Source of the DNA: Candidatus Latescibacterota bacterium
Lineage (GTDB): Bacteria; JAAXHH01; JACQVL01
Assembly (NCBI GenBank): GCA_016209865.1
Contig: JACQVL010000283.1
Span: forward strand, 1-12,187
Length of the DNA stretch: 12,187 bases
Direction: 5' to 3'
The notes below the pieces were generated by a model. The model was not told the DNA's origin, made no database searches, and saw only the letters and a list, made by a program, of their open reading frames with translations. How positions within the stretch are numbered: the stretch's first letter is position 1; the number at the start of each line of letters is the position of its first letter. The translations under genes and the position numbers were made by a program. Below, one piece after another: positions 1-5,983 of the stretch.

Positions 1-27
1 GTTCTCAAAGAACCTACGAGCGGTTGT

Positions 28-43
28 CTCCCCGTCCGGGGAG
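28..43. other. Small GC-rich hairpin
   Basis: CTCCCC at 28-33 pairs with GGGGAG at 38-43 around a GTCC loop, giving a 6-bp perfect stem. No T-run follows on either strand, so it is not a standard intrinsic terminator. If the minus-strand promoter at 56-84 is real, this hairpin would fall in the first bases of that transcript's leader. A small perfect stem like this may also occur by chance. Confidence 0.35.
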
Positions 44-55
44 TGCCTTGCCCAG

Positions 56-84
56 AAGATACCGGCAAGCGCGCGCGCTGTCAA
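56..84 (-). promoter_or_regulatory. Candidate sigma70-type promoter reading leftwards
   Basis: On the minus strand a perfect -35 box TTGACA (84 down to 79) is followed by a 17-base spacer (78 to 62) and the -10 box TATCTT (61 to 56), which matches 4 of 6 positions of TATAAT. Transcription would start near base 49 and run out of the window, implying a divergently transcribed gene to the left. The spacer contains a GC-alternating palindrome (68-79 overlaps its left edge and the -35 box). This is a motif match only, and sigma specificity in an unidentified phylum is uncertain. Confidence 0.35.
68..79. repeat. 12-bp self-complementary GC palindrome
   Basis: AGCGCGCGCGCT is a perfect palindrome lying between the two boxes of the candidate minus-strand promoter. 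It could be an operator or simply a GC-alternating run. Nothing else in the window repeats it. Confidence 0.25.
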
Positions 85-242
85 GTCAAGAATGCCTGCA
101 TCAATTCAGGGGTTTCCACACGGAGAAGGTCTATGAAGACTGTGTCTCGAACATCCGCTGGTTTCAACTCCGAATAGATTGAGTCTTGGGTGTTGCTGGA
201 ACCGGGTGAAAGAAACACTCGATCAACCCAGAGGAGGCCGCC

Positions 243-1193
243 ATGAAAGTCTTAATGCGGGAACGCGATCTTTCAGACGAGTACATTCTTTTTGCACAGC
301 AGATCGGCGCGGATGGGTTCGACATTCATAATCCCGATAATGTGCCTGGTTTTAGGGAACAGGGCTACCCGGACCGAGAAGCCTTAGATAGACTAAAAAA
401 GAGAGTGGAAGCGGCTGGTCTCGGCCTCTACCGCGTGGCGCCCCCCCAACCTCTTCAGTACCTGCTGGGAGAGCCGGGCGGGGAAGAGGAAGTCGAGAAT
501 CTCCGCAAAACGCTCCAGGTTTTCGGGCAGGTTGGCATTCCGTTCATGTCTATGCCCATCCATCTGGGTAATCCCGGGTATCGTGGAGGGTATACCCACG
601 CGCATCGCGGCGGCTACACCATGCACGCGTTTGACGTGGAGCGGATGAAGAAAAGCCTGGAAGAAGAACCGCTGGAGGAGAAGATTTCTCTGGACGATCA
701 CTGGAGCCGCTGTGTAGAATTGTACAGGCGGCTCGTGCCGGTGGCTGAGAACTACGATGTGAAACTGATCACTCACCCGTCTGATCCACCGTTGCCCGAT
801 ACCGATGTCTCGCCTCGGCGCTGGGCTGGCCTCTTAGATGCCGTTCCCAGCGACCATAACGGCCTCCTCTACTGCATCGGCACGCGTTGCGAATCTGGCG
901 TAACGATCTTTGAGGACATCCGCTATTTCGGTCGGAAGGGCAAGATCTTCCATACGCATTTCCGCAACGTGCGGGGAACGATCCCGACGGCAGGCGGGTA
1001 CGAGGAGGTCGCGCTCGACGACGGCGATATGAATATGTTTAAGGTACTGCAGACCCTGCGCGAAGTGGGATTCGACGGCGGATTACAGATCGACCATCTG
1101 CCGCACTACACCCACGATGACGCTCATCAGAAGGTTGCGTCGGGCTATGCGGTGGGTTACGTCAAAGCGTTGATCACGGCGCTCCGTGCTTAA
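243..1193 (+). CDS. UxuA-type mannonate dehydratase family protein (TIM barrel)
   Basis: This 316-residue protein resembles D-mannonate dehydratase (UxuA), which dehydrates mannonate to 2-keto-3-deoxygluconate in hexuronate breakdown. Seen directly are HPSDPP (178-183), NGLLYCIGTRCESG (206-219), KIFHTHFRNVRG (234-245), a DDGDMNMF segment (259-266) and GLQIDHLP (280-287). By comparison with UxuA, the metal ligands would be His178, Cys211, His239 (or His237) and Asp284, all present. It is shorter than E. coli UxuA (about 394 residues), so the exact substrate is uncertain; a related sugar-acid dehydratase or an isomerase-like enzyme is possible. The ATG follows GAGGAGG (231-237) with a 5-base spacer. 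It is the first gene of the plus-strand cluster, 13 bases before the enolase-like gene, a pairing that suits sugar-acid metabolism. There is no signal peptide. Codons in its first third look more AT-rich than in the following genes. Confidence 0.8.
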   Translation: MKVLMRERDLSDEYILFAQQIGADGFDIHNPDNVPGFREQGYPDREALDRLKKRVEAAGLGLYRVAPPQPLQYLLGEPGGEEEVENLRKTLQVFGQVGIPFMSMPIHLGNPGYRGGYTHAHRGGYTMHAFDVERMKKSLEEEPLEEKISLDDHWSRCVELYRRLVPVAENYDVKLITHPSDPPLPDTDVSPRRWAGLLDAVPSDHNGLLYCIGTRCESGVTIFEDIRYFGRKGKIFHTHFRNVRGTIPTAGGYEEVALDDGDMNMFKVLQTLREVGFDGGLQIDHLPHYTHDDAHQKVASGYAVGYVKALITALRA

Positions 1194-1206
1194 GAAGGAG
1201 TAGACG

Positions 1207-2283
1207 ATGAACATCATCAGAGTCGAAGTGTTCCAGATCGAGACACCGCGCTACTACGGGTACATTTCCGGCCATGTCATCGTGAAAGTCCACGTCGATG
1301 ACGGGCCGGTCGGCCTGGGCGAGGCTTCGGACAGCAAAGCCCAGGATGTGAGCGCGATCGCCCGGCGCTACAACGACCTGCTCGTGGGACGCGACGCCAC
1401 CCGCATCACCGAGATCAACGAGTTACTGCGGGCGCAGGATTTTGGGAGCACCGTTTCCAACCCGCATCTCGCCTCCGCCATCGACATCGCCCTCTACGAC
1501 CTCAACGGCAAGGCTCAGGGGGTGCCCGCTTACGTCCTGCTGGGCGGCAAGACGCGGGACCGCATCTACAGTTGCTACCCGATCTTCGGGGGGCAGGTGC
1601 AGGAGGACTTCGAACGAGCCGCCAGCTACCTGCAGCGCCTGGTCGACCTGGGCCATCACCTCTTCCGGTATTATGTATCGGGTGACAGCGCGCTGGATGA
1701 CCGCTTCCTGACGGAGATGAAGTCCCGCTATGGCGAGCGCATCAAACTCAAATCGCTCGATTTTTCCGGCCGTTTCCGGGACTGGGAGGCTGCGCTGCGC
1801 TACGCCGACGCGCTCCGGCATCATGCTCCCTACCATTTTGAGCAGCCGTCGACCATTCTCAGAGTCAGCGCCGAGTTCACGAAGCGTGTCGACCTGCCCG
1901 TCACCCTGCACATCGGCAGCCTGGCGCACGGGTACGAGGCGGCGGAACGCGGGGCCTGCACCGCCTTTAACGTCGCCTGCGTGTCGGGCGGGCCGACCCA
2001 CATCCGCCGGATGTTCGCGTTGGCCGAGGCCGCCGGCCTCAAATGCCTGATCGGGACCGATCAGGAATCGACGCTGGGCACCGCAGCCCAGGTTCACGTC
2101 GGCGTGGCCATGCCCAACCTCGACCTGCCCTGCGACCCGATGGGCCCGGTGCTCTACACGAAGTGGCCGTCGACAGAGAACATCCGGGCTGAGGGCAGCT
2201 ACCTCTATCCGCCCGAAGGTCCCGGCATGGGCGTCGAGCTCGACGAACAGAAGATGAAGGAACTCACGGTGGCGTCGGCGTGA
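1207..2283 (+). CDS. Enolase-superfamily (MR/MLE-like) protein lacking canonical catalytic lysines
   Basis: This 358-residue protein has the layout of the mandelate racemase/muconate lactonizing enzyme family: an N-terminal capping domain to about residue 125 with ALYDLNGKAQGVP (95-107), then a barrel ending in the MLE-like ESTLGTAAQVHVG (287-299). Members abstract a proton alpha to a carboxylate using Mg2+. The first two metal ligands can be placed at Asp185 and Glu212 (in HFEQP). By eye, the KxK motif at the end of strand 2 reads Arg154-Tyr-Tyr156, the third acidic ligand falls at His235-Ile236 in LHIGSLAHG, and the later MLE lysine falls at Val256 before SGGP. Chemistry is therefore unlikely to be standard; it may be a divergent dehydratase/isomerase or a non-catalytic paralogue. 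The ATG follows GAAGGAG (1194-1200) with a 6-base spacer, and the 13-base gap after the preceding dehydratase implies co-transcription. Family assignment is firm, function is not. Confidence 0.85.
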   Translation: MNIIRVEVFQIETPRYYGYISGHVIVKVHVDDGPVGLGEASDSKAQDVSAIARRYNDLLVGRDATRITEINELLRAQDFGSTVSNPHLASAIDIALYDLNGKAQGVPAYVLLGGKTRDRIYSCYPIFGGQVQEDFERAASYLQRLVDLGHHLFRYYVSGDSALDDRFLTEMKSRYGERIKLKSLDFSGRFRDWEAALRYADALRHHAPYHFEQPSTILRVSAEFTKRVDLPVTLHIGSLAHGYEAAERGACTAFNVACVSGGPTHIRRMFALAEAAGLKCLIGTDQESTLGTAAQVHVGVAMPNLDLPCDPMGPVLYTKWPSTENIRAEGSYLYPPEGPGMGVELDEQKMKELTVASA

Positions 2284-2334
2284 TCGGGATCGGTTTGCCT
2301 CGCTGATCGTGGCAGAATACTAAGGGGGTGTGCG

Positions 2335-3459
2335 ATGCCTACACGATACCGCGCTGGCGTCATCGGCCGCACCGGCCGCGGCGACTACGGACATGGGCTC
2401 GACCGGGTCTACTTGGAGATGGACGAGATCGACCTCGTCGCGGTCGCAGACGACAACCCGACGGGCTTAGCGGAAGCAGGCAGACGGTTGGGGGTAGCCA
2501 GGCTCTACCTCGACTACCGTGAGATGTTGGCGAAGGAGCGGTTCGACATCGTGAGCGTGGCCCCGCGCTGGGTGGCCCCCCACCATGAGATGGTACTGGC
2601 CGTCGCGGAGGCCGGGGCGTGCGTGTTTCTCGAGAAGCCGATCGCCCGGACGCTGGCCGAAGCGGACGCGATGATCGTCGCCTGTGAACGGGCCGGGGTG
2701 ACGATGGGCATCGCCCACCAGGGCCGGATGCACGCGACCACACACTACGCGAAGCGTCTCTTGGCTGACGGCACGATCGGCACGATCCTCAGCGCCCAGA
2801 TGCGGGGGAAAGAGGATACGCGCGGCGGGGGCGAGGACCTGATGGTGCTCGGCACCCACATGTTCGATACCCTCCGGTTCTTGCTCGGCACGAACCCGCG
2901 CTGGGCCTTCGCTGCCGTGACCACCGCAGACGGACGCCTCGTCACCAAAGCCGACGCGGTGGACGGACCGGAGGAGATGGGATGGATCACAGGTGATCGT
3001 GTGCATGCCCTCTACGGCTTCGAAGATGGGACGACTGCGACGTTCGAGTCCCGGCGGAATCAGACCGACGCGGGCGGACGCTTCGGACTGCAGGTGTTCG
3101 GCACCCAGGGGATTCTGTCGGTCTACCAGAGCTCGCAGGAGATCCGCATCTACGGCGCGCCATTCTGGCGTCCGGATCGCACCGCGCCGGTGCAGAATGT
3201 GACCGCCGAGGCGCTCGCGGCCCTTCCGGCCGACCAGCAGCGGATGCACGCGAACGCGAGTTATACGGATGTCCAGATGATGGCTAACCGGACGATCGTC
3301 CGCGATATCCTGAGGGCGCGCGAAGAAGGCCGGCGGCCGCTCAACAGCGGTCACGATGGACGCTGGGCGCTGGAGATGATCCACGGCGTCTACGCATCCC
3401 ATCTACAAGCCTGCCGTATCGCGCTGCCGTTAGCTGATCGAGCACATCCGTTGGAATAG
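2335..3459 (+). CDS. Gfo/Idh/MocA family oxidoreductase (copy 1)
   Basis: This 374-residue protein is an NAD(P)-dependent sugar or polyol dehydrogenase-like enzyme. The N-terminal Rossmann fold opens with GVIGRTGRGDYGHGLD (8-23), a variant of the usual GxGxxG loop. FLEKPIART (98-106) contains the EKP motif with the expected catalytic Lys101. The C-terminal alpha/beta domain has EDLMVLGTHMFD (167-178), where His175 and Asp178 fit the conserved GxHxxD substrate site, followed by the dimerisation sheet strand LQVFGTQGILSVY. The sequence length is typical of the family. There is no Tat or Sec signal, so it is probably cytoplasmic, unlike the periplasmic glucose-fructose oxidoreductases. The ATG follows AAGGGGG (2322-2328) with a 6-base spacer, 51 bases after the enolase-like gene. 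The substrate cannot be read from sequence. It differs clearly from the other two Gfo/Idh/MocA proteins here, so they are not recent duplicates. Confidence 0.92.
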   Translation: MPTRYRAGVIGRTGRGDYGHGLDRVYLEMDEIDLVAVADDNPTGLAEAGRRLGVARLYLDYREMLAKERFDIVSVAPRWVAPHHEMVLAVAEAGACVFLEKPIARTLAEADAMIVACERAGVTMGIAHQGRMHATTHYAKRLLADGTIGTILSAQMRGKEDTRGGGEDLMVLGTHMFDTLRFLLGTNPRWAFAAVTTADGRLVTKADAVDGPEEMGWITGDRVHALYGFEDGTTATFESRRNQTDAGGRFGLQVFGTQGILSVYQSSQEIRIYGAPFWRPDRTAPVQNVTAEALAALPADQQRMHANASYTDVQMMANRTIVRDILRAREEGRRPLNSGHDGRWALEMIHGVYASHLQACRIALPLADRAHPLE

Positions 3460-3465
3460 CGGGTC

Positions 3466-3500
3466 GGGACTTGAAGCCTGGAACTTGAAACCTGGAACCA
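3466..3500 (+). repeat. Heptameric tandem array, consensus GRARCYT (five units)
   Basis: Five consecutive 7-base units occupy 3466-3472, 3473-3479, 3480-3486, 3487-3493 and 3494-3500. Examples are GGAACTT and GAAACCT, and odd and even units alternate, giving a secondary 14-base period. The array fills the 58-base gap between the TAG of Gfo/Idh/MocA 1 (3457-3459) and the ribosome binding site of the DMFase-like gene (GGAGGA, 3504-3509). Units are imperfect copies of one another. It belongs to the same class of period-7 arrays seen at three other gaps in this window, with a different unit sequence. Confidence 0.7.
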
Positions 3501-3503
3501 TTC

Positions 3504-3509
3504 GGAGGA
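3504..3509 (+). promoter_or_regulatory. Ribosome binding site deciding the DMFase-like start
   Basis: GGAGGA sits 8 bases before ATG 3518. It supports this start over the upstream in-frame TTG at 3485, which lies within the heptamer array. Confidence 0.75.
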
Positions 3510-3517
3510 ACCGAACC

Positions 3518-4879
3518 ATGCCCTTCATAGAAGGCTATCTCAACACCCTGAGCGCTGCTCCTGGTGAGACGGTGCAGCTTCATGCGTCGAGCAACTCGGA
3601 CCGGTGCACGGCGACGATCATCCGGGAAGGGTATCCGGAACGGGTCGTCCATATCGAGCAGAACATTCCGATCGAGGAACACCCGATCCCCGGCCAGTCG
3701 TGGCTCACCGGGCCGGGCTGGCCGGTCTGCTGGACGTTCACCGTCCCCCGTGACTGGACGAGCGGGGTGTACCGCATCGAACTGAGCGCCGAAGGGGTCA
3801 GGAATCAGCCGACGCACACCCACTGGGGCAGACGCCTGGCCTCGCAGAACCTGCTCTTGGTCGTTCGCGCGGCTCGCCCGGCGGAGCAGCACAACATCCT
3901 CCTGCAGCTCACGACCAACACGTCCATCGCCTACAACTCCTGGGGCGGACGAAGCCTGTACGCGTATAACTCGTTCGACAAAGTCCAATCCGCACGGGTC
4001 AGCCTGCTCCGGCCAGGACACGGGTATTACGACGGCTGCCCGTTTCCGGCATGGGAGCGTCCCTTCGTCCACTGGTGCGAGCGCGAAGGGTACGGACTGG
4101 ACTACGCCATCAACTACGACCTGGAGCGATGGCCGGACGGGTTCGATCAGTACCGGCTGATCCTGAGCGTGGGACATGACGAGTACTGGTCTGCTCCGAT
4201 GCGCGATCACCTGGAGCGGTTTATCGCCAACGGCGGGAATGCCGCCTTCTTCAGCGGGAACAGCGTCTGCTGGCAGGTGCGCTTCGAGGATGAGGGGAAG
4301 ACGATGGTCTCGTACAAGGAGCATTACAAACAAGACCCCAAGTACGCCTCGGGCGAGCACGCCCTGCTCTCGACGCTGTGGAGCCATCCGCTGGTCGGCC
4401 GTCCGGAAAACCGGCTCACCGGCGTCGGGTTTCCGATGGGAGGCTATCATCTCAGTCACGGTTCCTACATGGATGGGCTGGGGGAGTACACCGTCCGCCG
4501 GGCGGCCCACTGGGTGTTTGAAGGGACGTGCCTCACAGAGGGAGATGTCTTCGGGGGGAGGAACACCATCGTCGGCTATGAGACGGATGGCTGCGCGTAC
4601 GTCGAGCGCGATGGGTATCCCGTTCCTACCGGCACGGACGGGACGCCGGAGGGTTTCACCATCCTCGCTCAATGCCCCTCAGCCTGGGCTGGCCACGAGA
4701 TCGAAGCGGACGTCTTCAAGGAAGCGAGGGTCGCCAAACAGGGCATGGCGACGATGGGACTCTACACTCGCGGAGGGACGGTCTTTACCGCCGGCACGAC
4801 GGATTGGTCGCACGGCCTCAAGGACGATTCCGTCGTCCAGCAGATCACCCGGAATGTGTTGAATCGTTTGGGAACGTGA
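3518..4879 (+). CDS. N,N-dimethylformamidase large-subunit-like protein
   Basis: This 453-residue protein resembles the large subunit of N,N-dimethylformamidase, an iron amidohydrolase. Residues 1 to about 120 form a beta-rich domain beginning IEGYLNTLSAAPGETVQL. The rest matches the family's C-terminal domain: TSIAYNSWGGRSLY (135-148), SLLRPG (162-167), GLDYAINYDLERW (193-205), SVGHDEYWS (217-225), FFSGNSVCWQ (244-253) and TAGTTDWSHGL (424-434). The known enzyme binds iron through two Tyr and one Glu; Glu222 in HDEY and Tyr139 in AYN are the best candidates, and I could not place the second Tyr with confidence. No small subunit is encoded here and the protein is much shorter than the characterised large subunit (over 700 residues), so the substrate is unlikely to be dimethylformamide itself. 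I chose ATG 3518, with GGAGGA at 3504-3509 and an 8-base spacer. An in-frame TTG at 3485 lies inside the repeat array and has no binding site. Confidence 0.82.
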   Translation: MPFIEGYLNTLSAAPGETVQLHASSNSDRCTATIIREGYPERVVHIEQNIPIEEHPIPGQSWLTGPGWPVCWTFTVPRDWTSGVYRIELSAEGVRNQPTHTHWGRRLASQNLLLVVRAARPAEQHNILLQLTTNTSIAYNSWGGRSLYAYNSFDKVQSARVSLLRPGHGYYDGCPFPAWERPFVHWCEREGYGLDYAINYDLERWPDGFDQYRLILSVGHDEYWSAPMRDHLERFIANGGNAAFFSGNSVCWQVRFEDEGKTMVSYKEHYKQDPKYASGEHALLSTLWSHPLVGRPENRLTGVGFPMGGYHLSHGSYMDGLGEYTVRRAAHWVFEGTCLTEGDVFGGRNTIVGYETDGCAYVERDGYPVPTGTDGTPEGFTILAQCPSAWAGHEIEADVFKEARVAKQGMATMGLYTRGGTVFTAGTTDWSHGLKDDSVVQQITRNVLNRLGT

Positions 4880-4891
4880 ATTCATGGCACA

Positions 4892-4919
4892 GTAGGGGTA
4901 CGGCGCGCCGTGTCCCTAC
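4892..4919. repeat. Long perfect-stem palindrome, REP-like hairpin
   Basis: The 28 bases fold into a 12-bp stem with a CGCG tetraloop (4904-4907). Ten pairs are Watson-Crick and two are G-T. The outer arms are GTAGGG (4892-4897) and CCCTAC (4914-4919). It lies in the 72-base gap after the DMFase-like stop codon and directly before a heptamer array. No T-run follows, so it is not a classical intrinsic terminator. It could slow RNA decay, attenuate read-through or be a mobile palindromic repeat. From memory, palindromes with GTAGGG/CCCTAC arms recur in several GC-rich environmental genomes; that is not shown here. Confidence 0.7.
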
Positions 4920-4920
4920 A

Positions 4921-4941
4921 ACCGACCACCGACCACCGAAG
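4921..4941 (+). repeat. Heptameric array, unit ACCGACC (three units)
   Basis: Two identical units, ACCGACC at 4921-4927 and 4928-4934, are followed by a degenerate third, ACCGAAG at 4935-4941. The third unit runs into the ribosome binding site AAGAGGA (4939-4945) of the next gene. The unit is the reverse complement of the TCGGTGG family at 7181-7215, so the two loci carry the same repeat in opposite orientation. Confidence 0.6.
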
Positions 4942-4945
4942 AGGA
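4939..4945 (+). promoter_or_regulatory. Ribosome binding site overlapping the repeat array
   Basis: AAGAGGA lies 6 bases before ATG 4952 and 9 bases before ATG 4955. Its first three bases belong to the last degenerate heptamer unit. It supports an ATG start over the in-frame GTG at 4910, which is inside the hairpin. Confidence 0.65.
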
Positions 4946-4951
4946 TACCCT

Positions 4952-5977
4952 ATGATGAACGTCGCCGTGATCGGGCTGGGCGCAGGACGGGGCCACCTGC
5001 GCGGCTACAGCGAGAGCCAGGATGCGCGGGTTCTGGCGATCGCCGATATCGATGAACGACGCCTGGCGTCAAACGCCGAACAGTTTCATATCCCCCAGGT
5101 CTATAAGGACTACAAGGAGATGCTGAAGGTCCCGGAGATTGAGGCGGTCAGTGTCTGCCTGCCGAACGACCTCCATGCGTCCGTCTCGATCGACGTGCTG
5201 AACGCCGGGAAGCACGTCCTGGTCGAGAAACCGATGGCCCGGTCTGCTGCGGAAGCGGAGGCGATGGTCGCGGCCGCCGCCGTCAATCGCAAGACCGTCG
5301 CCGTCTCCATGAACTACCGCTGGGCGTTCGGGCTTGAGCCGCATTATCTCAAACATCTCATCACGCAGGGTACACTGGGGAGCATCTACTATGTCAAAAC
5401 AATCTCCCTCCGACGCTACACGTTTCCGCGCGGCTACACGACGTGGTTCAGCGTCAAGGCGCGATCAGGCGGCGGCGGGCTGATCGACATGGGGCCGCAC
5501 ATGCTCGACCTGGCGATGTGGCTGGCAGGCGACTTCTCTCCCATCCAGGTGAGCGGTGTCACGCGGACCGCCATCATGACCGATACAGACGTGGACGACC
5601 TGGCCTCCGGTCTGATCCGCATGAAGGGCGGGGCGACGATCCTGATGGAATCCACATGGGCGACGTTTACGCGCTCCGCCATGTCCGTGACCGTCTTTGG
5701 CACGCAGGGCGGGGCGATCCTCGACCTGAACGCCCCTCAGGGCCAGCGTCTGACGCTGTTTAGCGAGGATGGAAGCGCTCGATTCGAGACGACCCCGATG
5801 GATATCCGTCTCTCTGAGCAGCCCGATGCCAGTGTCCAGGAGCATTTCGTCAGGAGCATCCGCGCCGGCCGACAGCCGGAGAATGCGGGTGAATGCGGGC
5901 TGGCGGTGATGCGGGTGATCGATGCGATCTACCAGTCCAGCGCGACGGGACGGGATGTGGTGATTGAGGGAGAATAA
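4952..5977 (+). CDS. Gfo/Idh/MocA family oxidoreductase (copy 2)
   Basis: This 341-residue protein is a standard member of the family. It has a Rossmann fold starting MMNVAVIGLGAGRGH with a GxGxxxG-type loop (residues 8-14), an acidic strand end at Asp32 in IADID suggesting NAD(H) preference, and HVLVEKPMARS (88-98) with catalytic Lys93. Its C-terminal domain carries GGGGLIDMGPHMLD (173-186), giving Asp179, His183 and Asp186 at the expected substrate positions. Such proteins oxidise or reduce sugars, inositols or amino sugars; 3-keto-sugar formation is a common reaction. There is no signal peptide. Two adjacent ATGs (4952, 4955) could each serve. The upstream GTG at 4910 would add 14 residues translated from the palindrome and repeat array and is rejected. 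Only 6 bases separate its stop from the next gene, so those two are almost certainly co-expressed. Of the three copies this one is closest to a textbook active enzyme. Confidence 0.93.
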   Translation: MMNVAVIGLGAGRGHLRGYSESQDARVLAIADIDERRLASNAEQFHIPQVYKDYKEMLKVPEIEAVSVCLPNDLHASVSIDVLNAGKHVLVEKPMARSAAEAEAMVAAAAVNRKTVAVSMNYRWAFGLEPHYLKHLITQGTLGSIYYVKTISLRRYTFPRGYTTWFSVKARSGGGGLIDMGPHMLDLAMWLAGDFSPIQVSGVTRTAIMTDTDVDDLASGLIRMKGGATILMESTWATFTRSAMSVTVFGTQGGAILDLNAPQGQRLTLFSEDGSARFETTPMDIRLSEQPDASVQEHFVRSIRAGRQPENAGECGLAVMRVIDAIYQSSATGRDVVIEGE

Positions 5978-5983
5978 CCTATC

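Larger units (their letters stand above)
1..242. other. Non-coding leader region upstream of the first gene
   Basis: No convincing gene lies here. One forward frame is open from base 1 to a TAG at 175-177, but its 58 codons are rich in Cys, Arg and Ser, show no family resemblance and lack the codon bias of the neighbours. The stretch contains a 5-bp hairpin at 1-13, a 6-bp hairpin at 28-43, a 12-bp GC-alternating palindrome at 68-79 and a minus-strand promoter match at 56-84. I found no forward promoter with both boxes in register for the first gene. The region may be the divergent intergenic space between the plus-strand cluster and a gene to the left of the window. Confidence 0.6.

Noticed and set aside
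1-177. A forward open frame from the window edge to TAG at 175
   Set aside because: 58 codons rich in Cys, Arg and Ser, with no recognisable motif and no third-position GC bias, overlapping hairpins and a promoter match.
175-180. TAGATT as a -10 box for the first plus-strand gene
   Set aside because: No -35-like sequence is found at 16 to 18 bases upstream.
2467-3402. A 311-codon minus-strand open frame antisense to Gfo/Idh/MocA 1
   Set aside because: It is explained as a codon-bias shadow; the plus-strand reading contains the EKP and GTHMFD motifs.
3485-3517. An upstream TTG start extending the DMFase-like protein by 11 residues
   Set aside because: It lies inside a heptamer array and lacks a ribosome binding site; ATG 3518 has one at good spacing.
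3341-4672. A 443-codon minus-strand open frame antisense to the DMFase-like gene
   Set aside because: The plus-strand gene has clear family motifs and a good ribosome binding site. The antisense frame has neither.
4910-4951. An upstream GTG start extending Gfo/Idh/MocA 2 by 14 residues
   Set aside because: The extension would be translated hairpin and repeat; the ATG at 4952 follows AAGAGGA and begins directly with the Rossmann strand.
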